Part shown: piece after piece, positions 8,500 through 16,671 of the stretch
Numbering within the stretch: position 1 is the first letter of the stretch
Layout of the letters: each line of letters starts with the position of its first letter
NCBI GenBank assembly: GCA_039925145.1
Contig: JBDSZL010000049.1
Location: forward strand, 1-59,825
Direction of reading: 5' to 3'
DNA length: 59,825 nucleotides
DNA from: JBDSZL01 sp039925145
GTDB taxonomy: Bacteria > Acidobacteriota > Vicinamibacteria > Vicinamibacterales > SCN-69-37
Translations under genes and position numbers: made by a program
Notes under the pieces: generated by a model
The model's input: only the letters and a program-made list of their open reading frames with translations
Databases searched by the model: none
Told to the model about the DNA's origin: nothing

Positions 8500-8646
8500 A
8501 CCGGATACCCTGGCGAGCAGAAGGTGGAGGGGCCGTCGGGTGATCCCCGCCGGCCAGATCCACTCCGCCCGTGGGCCGCGCGCATGTTCCAGCTTCGCGA
8601 TCCAGACGGATTCAAGCTCGGCGTGTCCACTCCGCTCGCGCGGTAG
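8500..8646 (+). pseudogene. C-terminal fragment of a VOC (glyoxalase/bleomycin resistance fold) gene
   Basis: After the DUF1080 stop the same frame reads RPWAARMFQLRDPDGFKLGV and then STPLAR before a stop at 8644-8646. The W-x2-R-x-F-x2-RDPDG-x4 pattern is the last strand pair of VOC proteins. No N-terminal half is present upstream, because the DUF1080 gene occupies that space, so this is a truncated remnant. An intact VOC gene lies 1.2 kb downstream. The rest of the 8488-8798 gap holds nothing recognisable. Confidence 0.5.
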
Positions 8647-8798
8647 CGCCACGTCCTCTGTGCGCAGTTCAGCCTGGCCGGACCGTCCGATGTGAAGCAG
8701 AACGTTCGGCGAATGTGGCGGTGAGGGCGTGCTCCGCCAGGAGCACGGCTGCGGCCGGTTGTGTCGAACCGACTCCTTGGCGAATAATCCCCTCACCG

Positions 8799-9821
8799 AT
8801 GAAGCTCCTGCTGCTTGCCCTGCTCGCAAGTGCCGCGTTGGCCGCGGCGCCAGGGGCGGTTGCCGGGACGCTCGACATCTACTGGATCGATGTCGAGGGT
8901 GGCGCCTCCACGTTCATCGTTACGCCGCGGGGCCAATCGGTGCTGATGGACGCCGGGTACGCCGGCCTCGACGACCGCGATGCCGTGCGGATCGAACACG
9001 TCGTGCGCGACGTCGCCGGCCTCGCGCGCATCGACTACGCGCTCACGTCGCACTTCCATGCCGATCATGTCGGCGCACTCGCTGCCGTCGCCAGACATAT
9101 TCCCGTGGGCACGTTCATCGATCACGGCGAGAGCGTCGAGCGCGACACGCCCGGCGGGCGCGACATCTGGACGACGTATCTCGAGGTCACAGGGGCGCGC
9201 CGGCATGTCGTGGTCCCTGGCGAACATCTGACGCTGGCGGGCGTGGAGTTCGTCATCGTGGCCTCGAACGGCGAGGTGCTGAAGACACCGCTCGCTGGTG
9301 GCGGCCCGAACGGGCTGTGTGCGGCTTTCACACCACACCCGCCCGACGCCGGGGAGAATGCACGGAGCCTTGGCTACTTGCTGCGCGCCGGCTCGTTCGA
9401 GTTCCTCGATCTCGGTGACCTGTCATGGAACCTCCAGGGCCAGCTTGCGTGCCCGGCCAGTATGCTCGGCCACGTCGACCTCATGCAGGCGCCGCATCAC
9501 GGTGTGCGCGACGATGTGGTGCCGCAGATGATTAGCGCGGTGGCGCCGAGCGTCGTCGTGATGAACAACGGTCCGGCGAAGGGCGCCGGCGCCGCGGGTG
9601 TCGAGCACGTGAAGCAGTCGCCGGGCCTGCAGGACTTCTGGTCGCTGCATCGGCTCATCGCGAACGACGCCATGCACAACGCGCCGGAGATGCTGACGGC
9701 GAATCTCGGCGAGACGGCCGATTGTCCGGGCCACTGGATTCGCGCCCGCGTCAACGGCGACGGAACCTTCACGGTCACCAATAGCCGCAATCAGTTCGCG
9801 AAGACCTATCGTGTGAAGTAG
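8799..9821 (+). CDS. Secreted metallo-beta-lactamase-fold hydrolase (ComEC/Rec2-like MBL domain)
   Basis: The 340-residue protein begins MKLLLLALLASAALAA, a clear signal peptide. The metal-binding HxHxDH motif is HFHADH at about residues 85-90, followed by DHGE and a later APHHG, which match the MBL domain of ComEC-like and related hydrolases. YWIDVEGG near the mature N-terminus is typical of that subgroup. ATG 8799 is chosen for the signal peptide; no strong ribosome site is visible, and in-frame codons back to 8571 do not look like protein. The substrate is unknown. The VOC gene starts 13 bp downstream and is probably co-transcribed. Confidence 0.82.
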   Translation: MKLLLLALLASAALAAAPGAVAGTLDIYWIDVEGGASTFIVTPRGQSVLMDAGYAGLDDRDAVRIEHVVRDVAGLARIDYALTSHFHADHVGALAAVARHIPVGTFIDHGESVERDTPGGRDIWTTYLEVTGARRHVVVPGEHLTLAGVEFVIVASNGEVLKTPLAGGGPNGLCAAFTPHPPDAGENARSLGYLLRAGSFEFLDLGDLSWNLQGQLACPASMLGHVDLMQAPHHGVRDDVVPQMISAVAPSVVVMNNGPAKGAGAAGVEHVKQSPGLQDFWSLHRLIANDAMHNAPEMLTANLGETADCPGHWIRARVNGDGTFTVTNSRNQFAKTYRVK

Positions 9822-9833
9822 GCGGAGGCGCCG

Positions 9834-10223
9834 GTGGTTCGGACCTACGGACTTTCTCATCTCGCTCTGGCCGTCGCCGACCTCGATCGCTCGTCGCGGT
9901 TCTATCGCGACCTGTTCGGGATGGTCGAGGTCTACCGGCAGGCGACGTTCATCCAGCTTCAGACGCCCGGCACCCGCGACGTGCTGGTCCTTGAATTCGA
10001 CGCCGCCGCCGCTGGGCGCGGCGGCGGCATGAGACACTTCGGGTTTCGGCTGATCGATCCGGGCGACCTCGAACTGGCGGCACGCGCCGTCGCGGATGCG
10101 GGCGGCACGGTGCGCGACAGCGGCGACTTCTGTCCCGGAGAGCCCTACTTGTTTGCGGCCGACCCGGATGGCTACGAGGTCGAGGTCTGGTTCGAGCTGC
10201 CGACGCCCTTTGATCCGGCGTAG
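9834..10223 (+). CDS. VOC family protein (glyoxalase/dioxygenase fold)
   Basis: The 129-residue protein fits one VOC domain of two beta-alpha-beta-beta-beta units. It starts LSHLALAVADLDRSSRFYRDLFGM, has MRHFGFRL with the mid-domain His, and ends FAADPDGYEVEVW with the terminal metal-ligand Glu. VOC enzymes bind a divalent metal through His/Glu and include lactoylglutathione lyase, dioxygenases and resistance proteins; sequence alone does not choose among them. GGCGGAGG precedes GTG 9834. A broken VOC copy lies upstream of the adjacent MBL gene. Confidence 0.85.
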   Translation: MVRTYGLSHLALAVADLDRSSRFYRDLFGMVEVYRQATFIQLQTPGTRDVLVLEFDAAAAGRGGGMRHFGFRLIDPGDLELAARAVADAGGTVRDSGDFCPGEPYLFAADPDGYEVEVWFELPTPFDPA

Positions 10224-10489
10224 CCCGCCGAAACGGCACCCCGTTCGCGCGTCGCGGGCCATCAACGTACAGCTTCAGCCGCACACGGAGCTGCACATGC
10301 TCGCACCATCGCGGCGTCGGGGGCCTTCTGCGTTCGCGTGTTGCGCGCCGTGGGATTCTCAATCGTGTCTCGGAACCGGATCTGCGTGCCTGGCAGAGGA
10401 ATCGGGTCCTCGGAACTCGTCGGCTTTCGAGTCGATCGTCAGTCGCGGAGGGCGATGATGAGGCGAATCGCAGATTGTCTCAGGGAAAG
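10224..10489. other. Intergenic region without recognisable genes
   Basis: This part of the 476-bp gap between the VOC gene and tRNA-Asp shows no frame with recognisable protein sequence on either strand and no clear promoter. It may be decayed sequence. Confidence 0.4.
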
Positions 10490-10514
10490 TGGCGGGGTCG
10501 ACGGGACTCGTGCC
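10490..10514 (-). repeat. Orphan copy 1 of the tRNA-Asp 3' end
   Basis: The 21 bases at 10490-10510 are identical to the last 21 nt of tRNA-Asp (CCA, discriminator, acceptor 3' arm and start of the T stem, on the minus strand). Copies 1 and 2 stay identical for four more bases (TGCC), where the real tRNA has AACC. No anticodon arm or D arm follows, so it is not a functional tRNA. Confidence 0.8.
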
Positions 10515-10562
10515 TGAGTGCGTGGCCGCAGGCCGCGCGCGAACGCCTGAGTTCGTCGTGAG

Positions 10563-10586
10563 CCTCGAGCCCCGAGTCCCGAGCCG
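10563..10586 (+). repeat. GAGCCCC-type heptamer repeat, short array
   Basis: About three imperfect 7-bp units of the form GAGCCCC/GAGTCCC lie between the two orphan tRNA-Asp ends. The same heptamer builds the longer array at 41051-41166, so this is a dispersed low-complexity repeat family. Confidence 0.5.
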
Positions 10587-10597
10587 TTTCTTGAATA

Positions 10598-10622
10598 TGG
10601 CGGGGTCGACGGGACTCGTGCC
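10598..10622 (-). repeat. Orphan copy 2 of the tRNA-Asp 3' end
   Basis: The same 25 bases as copy 1, starting 108 bp downstream of it and 102 bp before the matching end of the complete tRNA-Asp. The first 21 bases match the tRNA exactly. Direct repeats of a tRNA 3' end are the usual form of integrase attachment sites, but no integrase is present, so these could be att scars or tRNA-derived repeats. Confidence 0.8.
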
Positions 10623-10626
10623 CATT

Positions 10627-10649
10627 CCGGTCAGCTGGAAGCTGACCGG
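10627..10649. repeat. Perfect inverted repeat (10-bp arms, 3-nt loop)
   Basis: CCGGTCAGCT and AGCTGACCGG flank a GGA loop with no mismatch. It lies 50 bp beyond the 3' end of tRNA-Asp on the minus strand and could end tRNA transcription, but there is no T-tract on either side. It may instead be a protein-binding palindrome. Confidence 0.5.
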
Positions 10650-10699
10650 ATGCGCCTGAGGACGTCGGCCCCGCATCGAACGAATGCTAATGAGTGAGA

Positions 10700-10776
10700 T
10701 GGCGGGGTCGACGGGACTCGAACCCGCGACCTCTGGCGTGACAGGCCAGCGTTCTAACCAGCTGAACTACGACCCC
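10700..10776 (-). tRNA. tRNA-Asp (GTC)
   Basis: The minus strand folds into a 77-nt cloverleaf with acceptor GGGGTCG/CGACCCC, discriminator G and encoded CCA. The D arm contains AGTTCAGC...GGTTAGA. The anticodon loop is CTGTCAC in a CTGGC/GCCAG stem (anticodon GTC), and the T arm is GCGGGTTCGAGTCCCGT. All conserved positions are as in bacterial tRNA-Asp. It follows tRNA-Val on the same strand and is probably co-transcribed with it. Confidence 0.96.
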
Positions 10777-10883
10777 GCAAAATTGACCGACGCGTGCTGT
10801 TCGACCCGGCTCGTCAGCTGTGCCGGCCTGGCGCTACTGGTCCTGCTCACGACCGAGCGGTCCAACCCACCGCGTACGAAGGC

Positions 10884-10958
10884 TGGTGGGCGGTACAGGG
10901 ATCGAACCTGTGACAGTCGGCGTGTAAAGCCGATGCTCTACCGCTGAGCTAACCGCCC
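10884..10958 (-). tRNA. tRNA-Val (TAC)
   Basis: The minus strand gives a 75-nt cloverleaf with acceptor GGGCGGT/ACCGCCC, discriminator A and encoded CCA. The anticodon loop is TTTACAC in a TCGGC/GCCGA stem (anticodon TAC), with T arm ACAGGTTCGATCCCTGT. A CATAAT -10-like box at 10974-10979 on the minus strand would start the transcript close to the 5' end. Confidence 0.96.
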
Positions 10959-10973
10959 GACTGACAACACGCG

Positions 10974-10979
10974 ATTATG
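10974..10979 (-). promoter_or_regulatory. Candidate -10 box of the tRNA-Val/tRNA-Asp unit
   Basis: CATAAT on the minus strand (5 of 6 to TATAAT) sits 15 bp before the tRNA-Val 5' end, the expected distance for a short tRNA leader. No clear -35 is seen. Confidence 0.35.
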
Positions 10980-11047
10980 GCATCGCAGCAAGCAGACGCG
11001 CAACCAGACCTCCTGAATCCCGCACCATCAAGGTAGGATCACGACAG

Positions 11048-12040
11048 ATGCCACTGCGCTCAATCATCGGGCACGCGCCGCTCGTCGCCTTACTGCGGCA
11101 AGCCGTCGTCCGTCGTCGCGTGCCGCAGAGCCTGCTGTTCGCGGGTCCCGAGGGCGTGGGCAAACGCGCGGTGGCGATGGCGCTGGCTCAAGCGGTGAAC
11201 TGTCCGCAGCAAACCGACGGCGACGCATGCGGCGCCTGCTCGACCTGTCTCCGCATCGCCCGCGGCCACTTTTCCGACGTGACGGTGATCGACAAGGGCG
11301 ACGATGCGACAATCAAGATTGAGAAGGTGCGCGAACGACTGCTGCAGCAGGTCGGCTACCGGCCGTTCGAAGGCGCGCGCCGCATCTTCATCCTGGACCC
11401 GGCCGACGAGCTCACCACCCAGGCGCAGGACGCCCTGCTGAAGACGCTCGAAGAGCCGCCACCGTCCGCGATTCTGATGCTGATCAGCGCATGGCCCGAC
11501 ACGCTGGCGCCGACCATCCAGTCGCGTTGCCGCAAACTCCGCTTCGGTCTGCTCGGCGAAGCCGATGTCGCGCGCGTGCTCGTCGAGCGCGCGGGCGTGG
11601 CGCCGGCCGCCGCCAGGCCGCTGGCCGCGGCATCGGGTGGGAGCGTGGCTCGGGCGCTCGCCGATGAACGTGGCGACTCGTCCGAGGATCGCGATGCGGC
11701 GCTCGGCTTGCTCACCGCCGCCCGTGCGGGCGGAGTGGGCGACCGGCTTCGGGCCGCCGCGACGCTGACCCAGCACGGGTCCAAACGTCGCGACCGCGAG
11801 GCGCTGGGGGCCCGGCTCGCGGCCACCTCCTCCCTCATTCGCGACCTCGGCACGCTCGCGGCCGGCAGTACTGTCGCGCTCGCGAATCCAGATGTCGAAG
11901 ATGCGCTCATCGGTCTGAGATCGTCGTTCGATCTGCATCGCGTCAGCGAGGCGTTCGCGCTGGTCGGTCGCGCCGAAGCGGCCCTGGGACGAAACGCGAG
12001 CCCCAAGATTGTCGCCGACTGGCTGGCGGTGTCTCTGTGA
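11048..12040 (+). CDS. holB: DNA polymerase III subunit delta' (clamp loader)
   Basis: The 330-residue AAA+ protein belongs to the clamp loader that opens the sliding clamp. It shows the Walker A-like loop GPEGVGKR (about 33-40), the zinc-module cysteines CGACSTC (about 61-67), and the SRC sensor-1 region SRCRKLRF typical of delta'/gamma. It also has DPADELTTQAQDALLKTLEEPP, the standard replacement of the Walker B area. A TAGGAT lies 8 bp before ATG 11048 with no ribosome site, so translation may be leaderless. The stop overlaps the pdxA start by GTGA. Confidence 0.93.
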   Translation: MPLRSIIGHAPLVALLRQAVVRRRVPQSLLFAGPEGVGKRAVAMALAQAVNCPQQTDGDACGACSTCLRIARGHFSDVTVIDKGDDATIKIEKVRERLLQQVGYRPFEGARRIFILDPADELTTQAQDALLKTLEEPPPSAILMLISAWPDTLAPTIQSRCRKLRFGLLGEADVARVLVERAGVAPAAARPLAAASGGSVARALADERGDSSEDRDAALGLLTAARAGGVGDRLRAAATLTQHGSKRRDREALGARLAATSSLIRDLGTLAAGSTVALANPDVEDALIGLRSSFDLHRVSEAFALVGRAEAALGRNASPKIVADWLAVSL

Positions 12041-12954
12041 TCGACGCACCGGGCCTTCCGCTCATCGCCGTCACCGTAGGGGATCCGTCAGGCATCGGGC
12101 CGGAGATCGCGCTCAAGGCGATTCGCGATCCGCGTGTGGTGGAAGTGTGCCGGCCGAAACTGTACGGCGTTTATGAGCCAGAGGCGCTGTCTGCCTTTGC
12201 GTGTGGGCAAGTGAACGCGGCGTCGGGACAGGCCGCCTACGACGCCATCGTCGAAGCGACCGGTGACGCGCTCGCCTCGCGTGTGGATGCGATCGTCACG
12301 GCCCCGATCAACAAAGCGGCGTTCGCGGCCGCCGGTCTCACCTGGCGGGGCCACACGGATCTGCTTGGCCATCTCTGCCAGACACCCGACGTCGCGATGA
12401 TGTTCTGGTCCGAACGTCTACGCGTCGTGCTCGCGACCGTGCACATCCCGCTGTCCCAAGTCCCGACGGCGCTCACCGCAGAGGTTCTGCTGAAGGTCAT
12501 CGACCTCACCGCCTCATCGCTGCCCGGCTTCGGCGTCGAGTCTCCCAGGATCGGCGTGGCGGGTCTCAATCCCCACGCCGGCGAAGACGGCTTGCTCGGG
12601 AAGGAAGAAGAAATCGTGATGGCGCCCGCCATAGCGCAGGCCCGTGAGAAGGGCATTGCCGTGTCAGGTCCGTTTCCGGCAGACACGCTGTTCGTGCGCG
12701 CGGTCCGCGGCGAGTTCGATGTCGTCGTCGCCGCCTATCACGACCAGGGCCTGGTGCCGGTCAAGCTGCTGGCCTTCGGCCGTTCGGTCAACGTCACGCT
12801 GGGCCTGCCAATCGTCCGCACGTCGGTGGATCACGGCACGGCGTTCGACATCGCGCGCAAGGACGTGGCCGACGAGGGCAGCCTGGTCGAAGCCATTCTG
12901 CTTGCCGTGAAGCTTTCCAGCGCTCGGAAGCTCGCGGCCGAGCGGCGCGCGTAG
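12037..12954 (+). CDS. pdxA: 4-hydroxythreonine-4-phosphate dehydrogenase (vitamin B6 synthesis)
   Basis: PdxA oxidises 4-phosphohydroxy-L-threonine with NAD on the deoxyxylulose route to pyridoxal phosphate. The 305-residue protein starts LIAVTVGDPSGIGPEIALKA and carries the metal-site segments TAPINKAAF, GHTDLL, GLNPHAGEDG, YHDQGLVPVKLL and RTSVDHGTAFDIA. It is a little shorter than the roughly 330-residue Escherichia coli enzyme, mainly in the region after residue 50. GTG 12037 overlaps the holB stop, so the two are translationally coupled. Confidence 0.94.
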   Translation: MIDAPGLPLIAVTVGDPSGIGPEIALKAIRDPRVVEVCRPKLYGVYEPEALSAFACGQVNAASGQAAYDAIVEATGDALASRVDAIVTAPINKAAFAAAGLTWRGHTDLLGHLCQTPDVAMMFWSERLRVVLATVHIPLSQVPTALTAEVLLKVIDLTASSLPGFGVESPRIGVAGLNPHAGEDGLLGKEEEIVMAPAIAQAREKGIAVSGPFPADTLFVRAVRGEFDVVVAAYHDQGLVPVKLLAFGRSVNVTLGLPIVRTSVDHGTAFDIARKDVADEGSLVEAILLAVKLSSARKLAAERRA

Positions 12955-13165
12955 CGTTCGCACGTCGCCCGTACGTTGCGATCACTCCGCCGGGGCAGCC
13001 ACCTCGGTAATGCCGCGGGGCCGACGCATCACATCTCAGTGGCGTGCCGCTCGGTGGGCGCCTGCCGCCACCGGGTCCGCTCCCCTCCGCAAGCCAGCCG
13101 GCGACCGGCGCCTTGCTTCCTGGCGGCTGCCTCCAGACTGTGTCTCGTGCTATCGTTTTGGGCCG

Positions 13166-14155
13166 ATGGCGAAGAAGCGCGCACTTATCACGGGAATCAC
13201 AGGGCAAGACGGGTCATACCTCGCGGAGCTGCTCCTGGAGCAGGGCTACGAGGTCTTCGGGCTGACACGACGCCTCTCGGCTGAAAACTACTGGCGCATC
13301 GACCACCTGCGCGACAAAGTGACACTGCTGGCGGGAGACCTCCTCGATCAGTTGTCGCTCATCCGCGTCCTCGAGCACGTCAAGCCGCAGGAGCTTTACA
13401 ACCTCGCGGCCATGTCGTTCGTGCCTGCGTCCTGGGATCAGCCGCTGCTCACCGGGGAGTTCAATTCCCAGGGCGTCACGCGCGTCCTCGAGGCGGTGCG
13501 CGTCGTGGACCCCACCATCAGAATCTATCAGGCCTCGTCGTCGGAAATGTACGGCAAGGTGCGCGAAGTGCCGCAGCGCGAGACGACGCCCTTCTACCCG
13601 CGCAGTCCGTACGGAGTGTCGAAGGTCTTCGCCCATTACATCACCGTGAACTACCGCGAGAGCTACGGGCTGTTCGCCGTTTCGGGCATTCTGTTCAACC
13701 ACGAGTCGCCACGTCGCGGGCTCGAGTTCGTCACGCGCAAGGTGACCGACGGCGTGGCCCGCATCAAGCTCGGCCTGGCGACCGAACTGCGGCTGGGGAA
13801 CCTGGATGCGCATCGTGACTGGGGATTCGCAGGCGACTACGTCCGGGCGATGTGGAAGATGCTCCAGCAGGATCAGCCCGACGACTACGTCATCGCCACT
13901 GGCGAAGCGCACTCGGTGCAGGAGTTGGTTGAAATCGCGTTCAGTCACGCCGGCCTGGCGTGGCGCGACTACGTCAAGCTCGATCCCGCGTTTCTGCGGC
14001 CGGCCGAAGTCGACCATCTGATTGGCGACTCCACAAAGGCGCGCGCCACACTGAACTGGGAGCCGAGCGTCACGTTCGAGGGGCTGGTCCGGATGATGGT
14101 CGACGCGGACGTCGCCCGGCATTCGACGGGCGCACCGAAGTACGTCCTGGGCTGA
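13166..14155 (+). CDS. gmd: GDP-mannose 4,6-dehydratase
   Basis: The 329-residue extended short-chain dehydrogenase converts GDP-mannose to GDP-4-keto-6-deoxymannose, the precursor of fucose, rhamnose and perosamine nucleotides. It shows the nucleotide-binding ITGITGQDGSYLAELL at the N-terminus, SSSEMYG, the catalytic YGVSK (Y149, K153), and the family hallmark ILFNHESPRRGLEFVTRK. ATG 13166 begins the Rossmann strand directly. A TATCGT box lies 9 bp upstream without a ribosome site. The enzyme is slightly shorter than typical Gmd (345-370). Confidence 0.92.
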   Translation: MAKKRALITGITGQDGSYLAELLLEQGYEVFGLTRRLSAENYWRIDHLRDKVTLLAGDLLDQLSLIRVLEHVKPQELYNLAAMSFVPASWDQPLLTGEFNSQGVTRVLEAVRVVDPTIRIYQASSSEMYGKVREVPQRETTPFYPRSPYGVSKVFAHYITVNYRESYGLFAVSGILFNHESPRRGLEFVTRKVTDGVARIKLGLATELRLGNLDAHRDWGFAGDYVRAMWKMLQQDQPDDYVIATGEAHSVQELVEIAFSHAGLAWRDYVKLDPAFLRPAEVDHLIGDSTKARATLNWEPSVTFEGLVRMMVDADVARHSTGAPKYVLG

Positions 14156-14189
14156 GGGCGCCACACCCGCCGACGCCCGCGTGCGGGGC

Positions 14190-16574
14190 CTATGCGGCCG
14201 CGGCGAGTGAAGGGCGCCGGCCCATCCGCGACATCGGCACGGTGACGGCCAGGTAGAGCGCGGCCGCCGTCCAGAAGTTCGCGTCGATCGTGATCCAGAT
14301 CGACAGTGCCACGGCAATGATCGACGCCAGCACGCCGAACGCGCCGTTCACACCCCACCCCCACGCGACCATGGCTGGCGCGCCCTGCGTCAGCCGCACG
14401 CCAAATGGAAAGCACATGCCGAGCCCGAGCGACAGCGGCGCGGCGAAGAGCAGCACCACGGCCGTGCGCGCCGGCAACCCGGCGGTGATGGTGGCGGCCA
14501 GCACACCGGGCAACACGAGCGCCGTCACGAGCAGCAGCGCGGCAATGGCGACGGGCACCATCAGCATGGCGCGCCGTGAGAGCACGCGTGCGGACACGAG
14601 GCTGCCCAGGCCGGTGAACAGCAGCATCGAGAAGAGCACGATGGCCAGCGTGTAGGTGGGATGGCCGAGATACACGGAGAAGCGCTGCAGCAGGCCAATC
14701 TGGATCAGCATGTAGGCAAAGCCAATCGCCGCGAAGTAGGCCATCGTTGTGACGAACTCGCCTATGGGCAGCGGAGGGCGTCCCGCTTTGATGAGCGGCC
14801 AGACGACGATTAGGATGACCAGCAGCGTGGTGACGCCCAGCAGCACGAGGAGCATCAGCGTGGCGCGCAGGTTGCCGCCGAGCGTGCCGCCCCGCGGCAG
14901 GCTGCTGGCCCAGATCGCACGCGGCTTCAGCATGTTGAAGTAATAGGGGCGCGCATCGGTGGGCGGGCTGTAGTCGAACAGCGGGTCGGCGATGGCCGCC
15001 TGCAGCTCGGGCCGAGTGCGGCTTGCGGCGATTCTCGCGAGCAGACCGGTGGTGGCACCGGTCCACGGCGACGCGAGCACGTGAAACTCGCGGCTGTCAA
15101 CGACCGGCATCAGTCGGCTGCGGTCGGCTTCCGTGAACGGCGCGTTCGAGAGCATCAGCGTGGCGACGCGCTCCCGCGAGACGAGCAGCAGATGGTCCTG
15201 CGGGTTTTCGACGTGGCGATCGATCAGCGTCGCCACCCCGAGCGACAGCAGACGGCTGGTTTCCGAGACGTTGCTCGGGTCGAACCAGCGCGACACGCTC
15301 AGCACACCCCCCGGTTTCAGCCGCTCGAGGAAGACGCGCCATGCGTCGAGCGTGTACAGCCCGTTCTCGGACAGGCTGAACGCGCCGGCCCCCGTGGAGG
15401 CCCAGGTGTCGACGAGCGACATCTGAATCACGTCGAAGCGCTTGTCTGTCCGGGTCAGCTGCGCGCGGCCGTCGTCATGCACCAGCGTCACTTGCGGCTG
15501 CGTGGCAATTCGGGCGAAGTCGCGATGGCTGCCGGTGAGGAGGTTGATCATGATCTGATTCACGTCGACGCCGAGGATGGATGTGTTCCGTCCCCACAGC
15601 GCCGCGAGGATGTCGCGACCGCCACCAACGCCGATCACCGCGACGTCTCCGCGGCGGAGGAAGTAGGGGAGCGTCGTCACGTCGTAGCTGACCCATTCGA
15701 GTGACTCGGGGCGGCCGTCCCACTCCGTAATGGGGGTGCCTGCTTCACCATCGATCACGAGCCATGCGAGCTTGGTCCTGAACCGATCGCCTCCCACCCC
15801 AGGACCCCACAGAAATGGCTTCTGCTCACCCGGTCCCTGGACGAGCACGTACGAGTGGCTGTTCCACGCGGTGATGACGTTCAGCTTGTTGGTCAGCCAG
15901 AGCTGCTGATTCTTCGGATACAGCACTTCGATGAATGGGTGCGCGCTGCTGTTGACCACCGAGACCGTGGCAAGCGCGACCAGCAGCACGGCGCTCTGCA
16001 GCCGTCCGGGCACGCGCGCGTGGCGGGCCAGGCAGAATGCCGACGCGGCGGCGGCGGCGCCGGCCATGAGGATCGCCGAGCTGATATTGGACAGCTCGAG
16101 CAGCGGAATGACCAGCACGCAGCCGAGCGCCGCGCCGACGAGGTCGAGGGCATAGAGCCGGCCGATCCGGCCGCCGCAGCGCGTCAGCGCTGCCGTGACC
16201 AGCACCCCGGAGAGCGCGAATGGCACCGCAAGCACCAGGGTCGCGACACAGACGGACAGCACTTCCATCACCGACACGCTGCTCAGCGGCAGAAACGGGA
16301 TGGCGAGCGTGGCCAGGTGTGATGCCGGAATGGAGGCGGCGAACCAGAACGCGACGCGGGCCACCGTCACCGGCGCACGGTCGGTCGAGAAGAGCGCCGG
16401 ATGCAGGAAGACGAACACCGCGCCTGCGGCCATCCCAAGCATGGCCAGCGAGACGGCGAAGAACGACAGATGGTACCAGGTGAGCACCGACAGCAATCGC
16501 GCGTCGAGCGTCTCGAGCAGCAGTGTCGCGAGCGTCGCAAGAAAGAGTCCCGATCCGAGCCAGCGTGAAGTCAC
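14190..16574 (-). CDS. Large membrane protein with spermidine synthase-like (SAM-fold) domain
   Basis: The 794-residue protein has about seven membrane helices at the N-terminus (to about residue 210). A soluble aminopropyltransferase/methyltransferase-like domain follows (about 290-510) with VIGVGGGRDILAAL, LGVDVN, VHDDGRAQL and VIQMSLVDTWAS. A second set of membrane helices fills about residues 590-780. Such fused spermidine synthase-like membrane proteins occur in Acidobacteriota and other soil bacteria; their reaction is not established. The start is GTG at 16574 on the minus strand. It converges on gmd with 34 bp between the stops and diverges from thiG. Confidence 0.78.
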   Translation of the reverse strand: MTSRWLGSGLFLATLATLLLETLDARLLSVLTWYHLSFFAVSLAMLGMAAGAVFVFLHPALFSTDRAPVTVARVAFWFAASIPASHLATLAIPFLPLSSVSVMEVLSVCVATLVLAVPFALSGVLVTAALTRCGGRIGRLYALDLVGAALGCVLVIPLLELSNISSAILMAGAAAAASAFCLARHARVPGRLQSAVLLVALATVSVVNSSAHPFIEVLYPKNQQLWLTNKLNVITAWNSHSYVLVQGPGEQKPFLWGPGVGGDRFRTKLAWLVIDGEAGTPITEWDGRPESLEWVSYDVTTLPYFLRRGDVAVIGVGGGRDILAALWGRNTSILGVDVNQIMINLLTGSHRDFARIATQPQVTLVHDDGRAQLTRTDKRFDVIQMSLVDTWASTGAGAFSLSENGLYTLDAWRVFLERLKPGGVLSVSRWFDPSNVSETSRLLSLGVATLIDRHVENPQDHLLLVSRERVATLMLSNAPFTEADRSRLMPVVDSREFHVLASPWTGATTGLLARIAASRTRPELQAAIADPLFDYSPPTDARPYYFNMLKPRAIWASSLPRGGTLGGNLRATLMLLVLLGVTTLLVILIVVWPLIKAGRPPLPIGEFVTTMAYFAAIGFAYMLIQIGLLQRFSVYLGHPTYTLAIVLFSMLLFTGLGSLVSARVLSRRAMLMVPVAIAALLLVTALVLPGVLAATITAGLPARTAVVLLFAAPLSLGLGMCFPFGVRLTQGAPAMVAWGWGVNGAFGVLASIIAVALSIWITIDANFWTAAALYLAVTVPMSRMGRRPSLAAAA

Positions 16575-16671
16575 GGCAGCGATTCTATGGCATGGCGGAA
16601 CGCGCGGTGGCGTGCCGGCGCGCCGTGGCGCTCATGACAGCCGCGGGCCGGTGCGCTAAGCTACCTTCATC

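Noticed and set aside
10684..10947. Short plus-strand protein frame
   Set aside because: It covers tRNA-Asp and most of tRNA-Val; the peptide is a translation of their complement.
16585..16671. TPP riboswitch upstream of thiG
   Set aside because: No CTGAGA-type thi box or matching helices are visible in the 87 bp before thiG.
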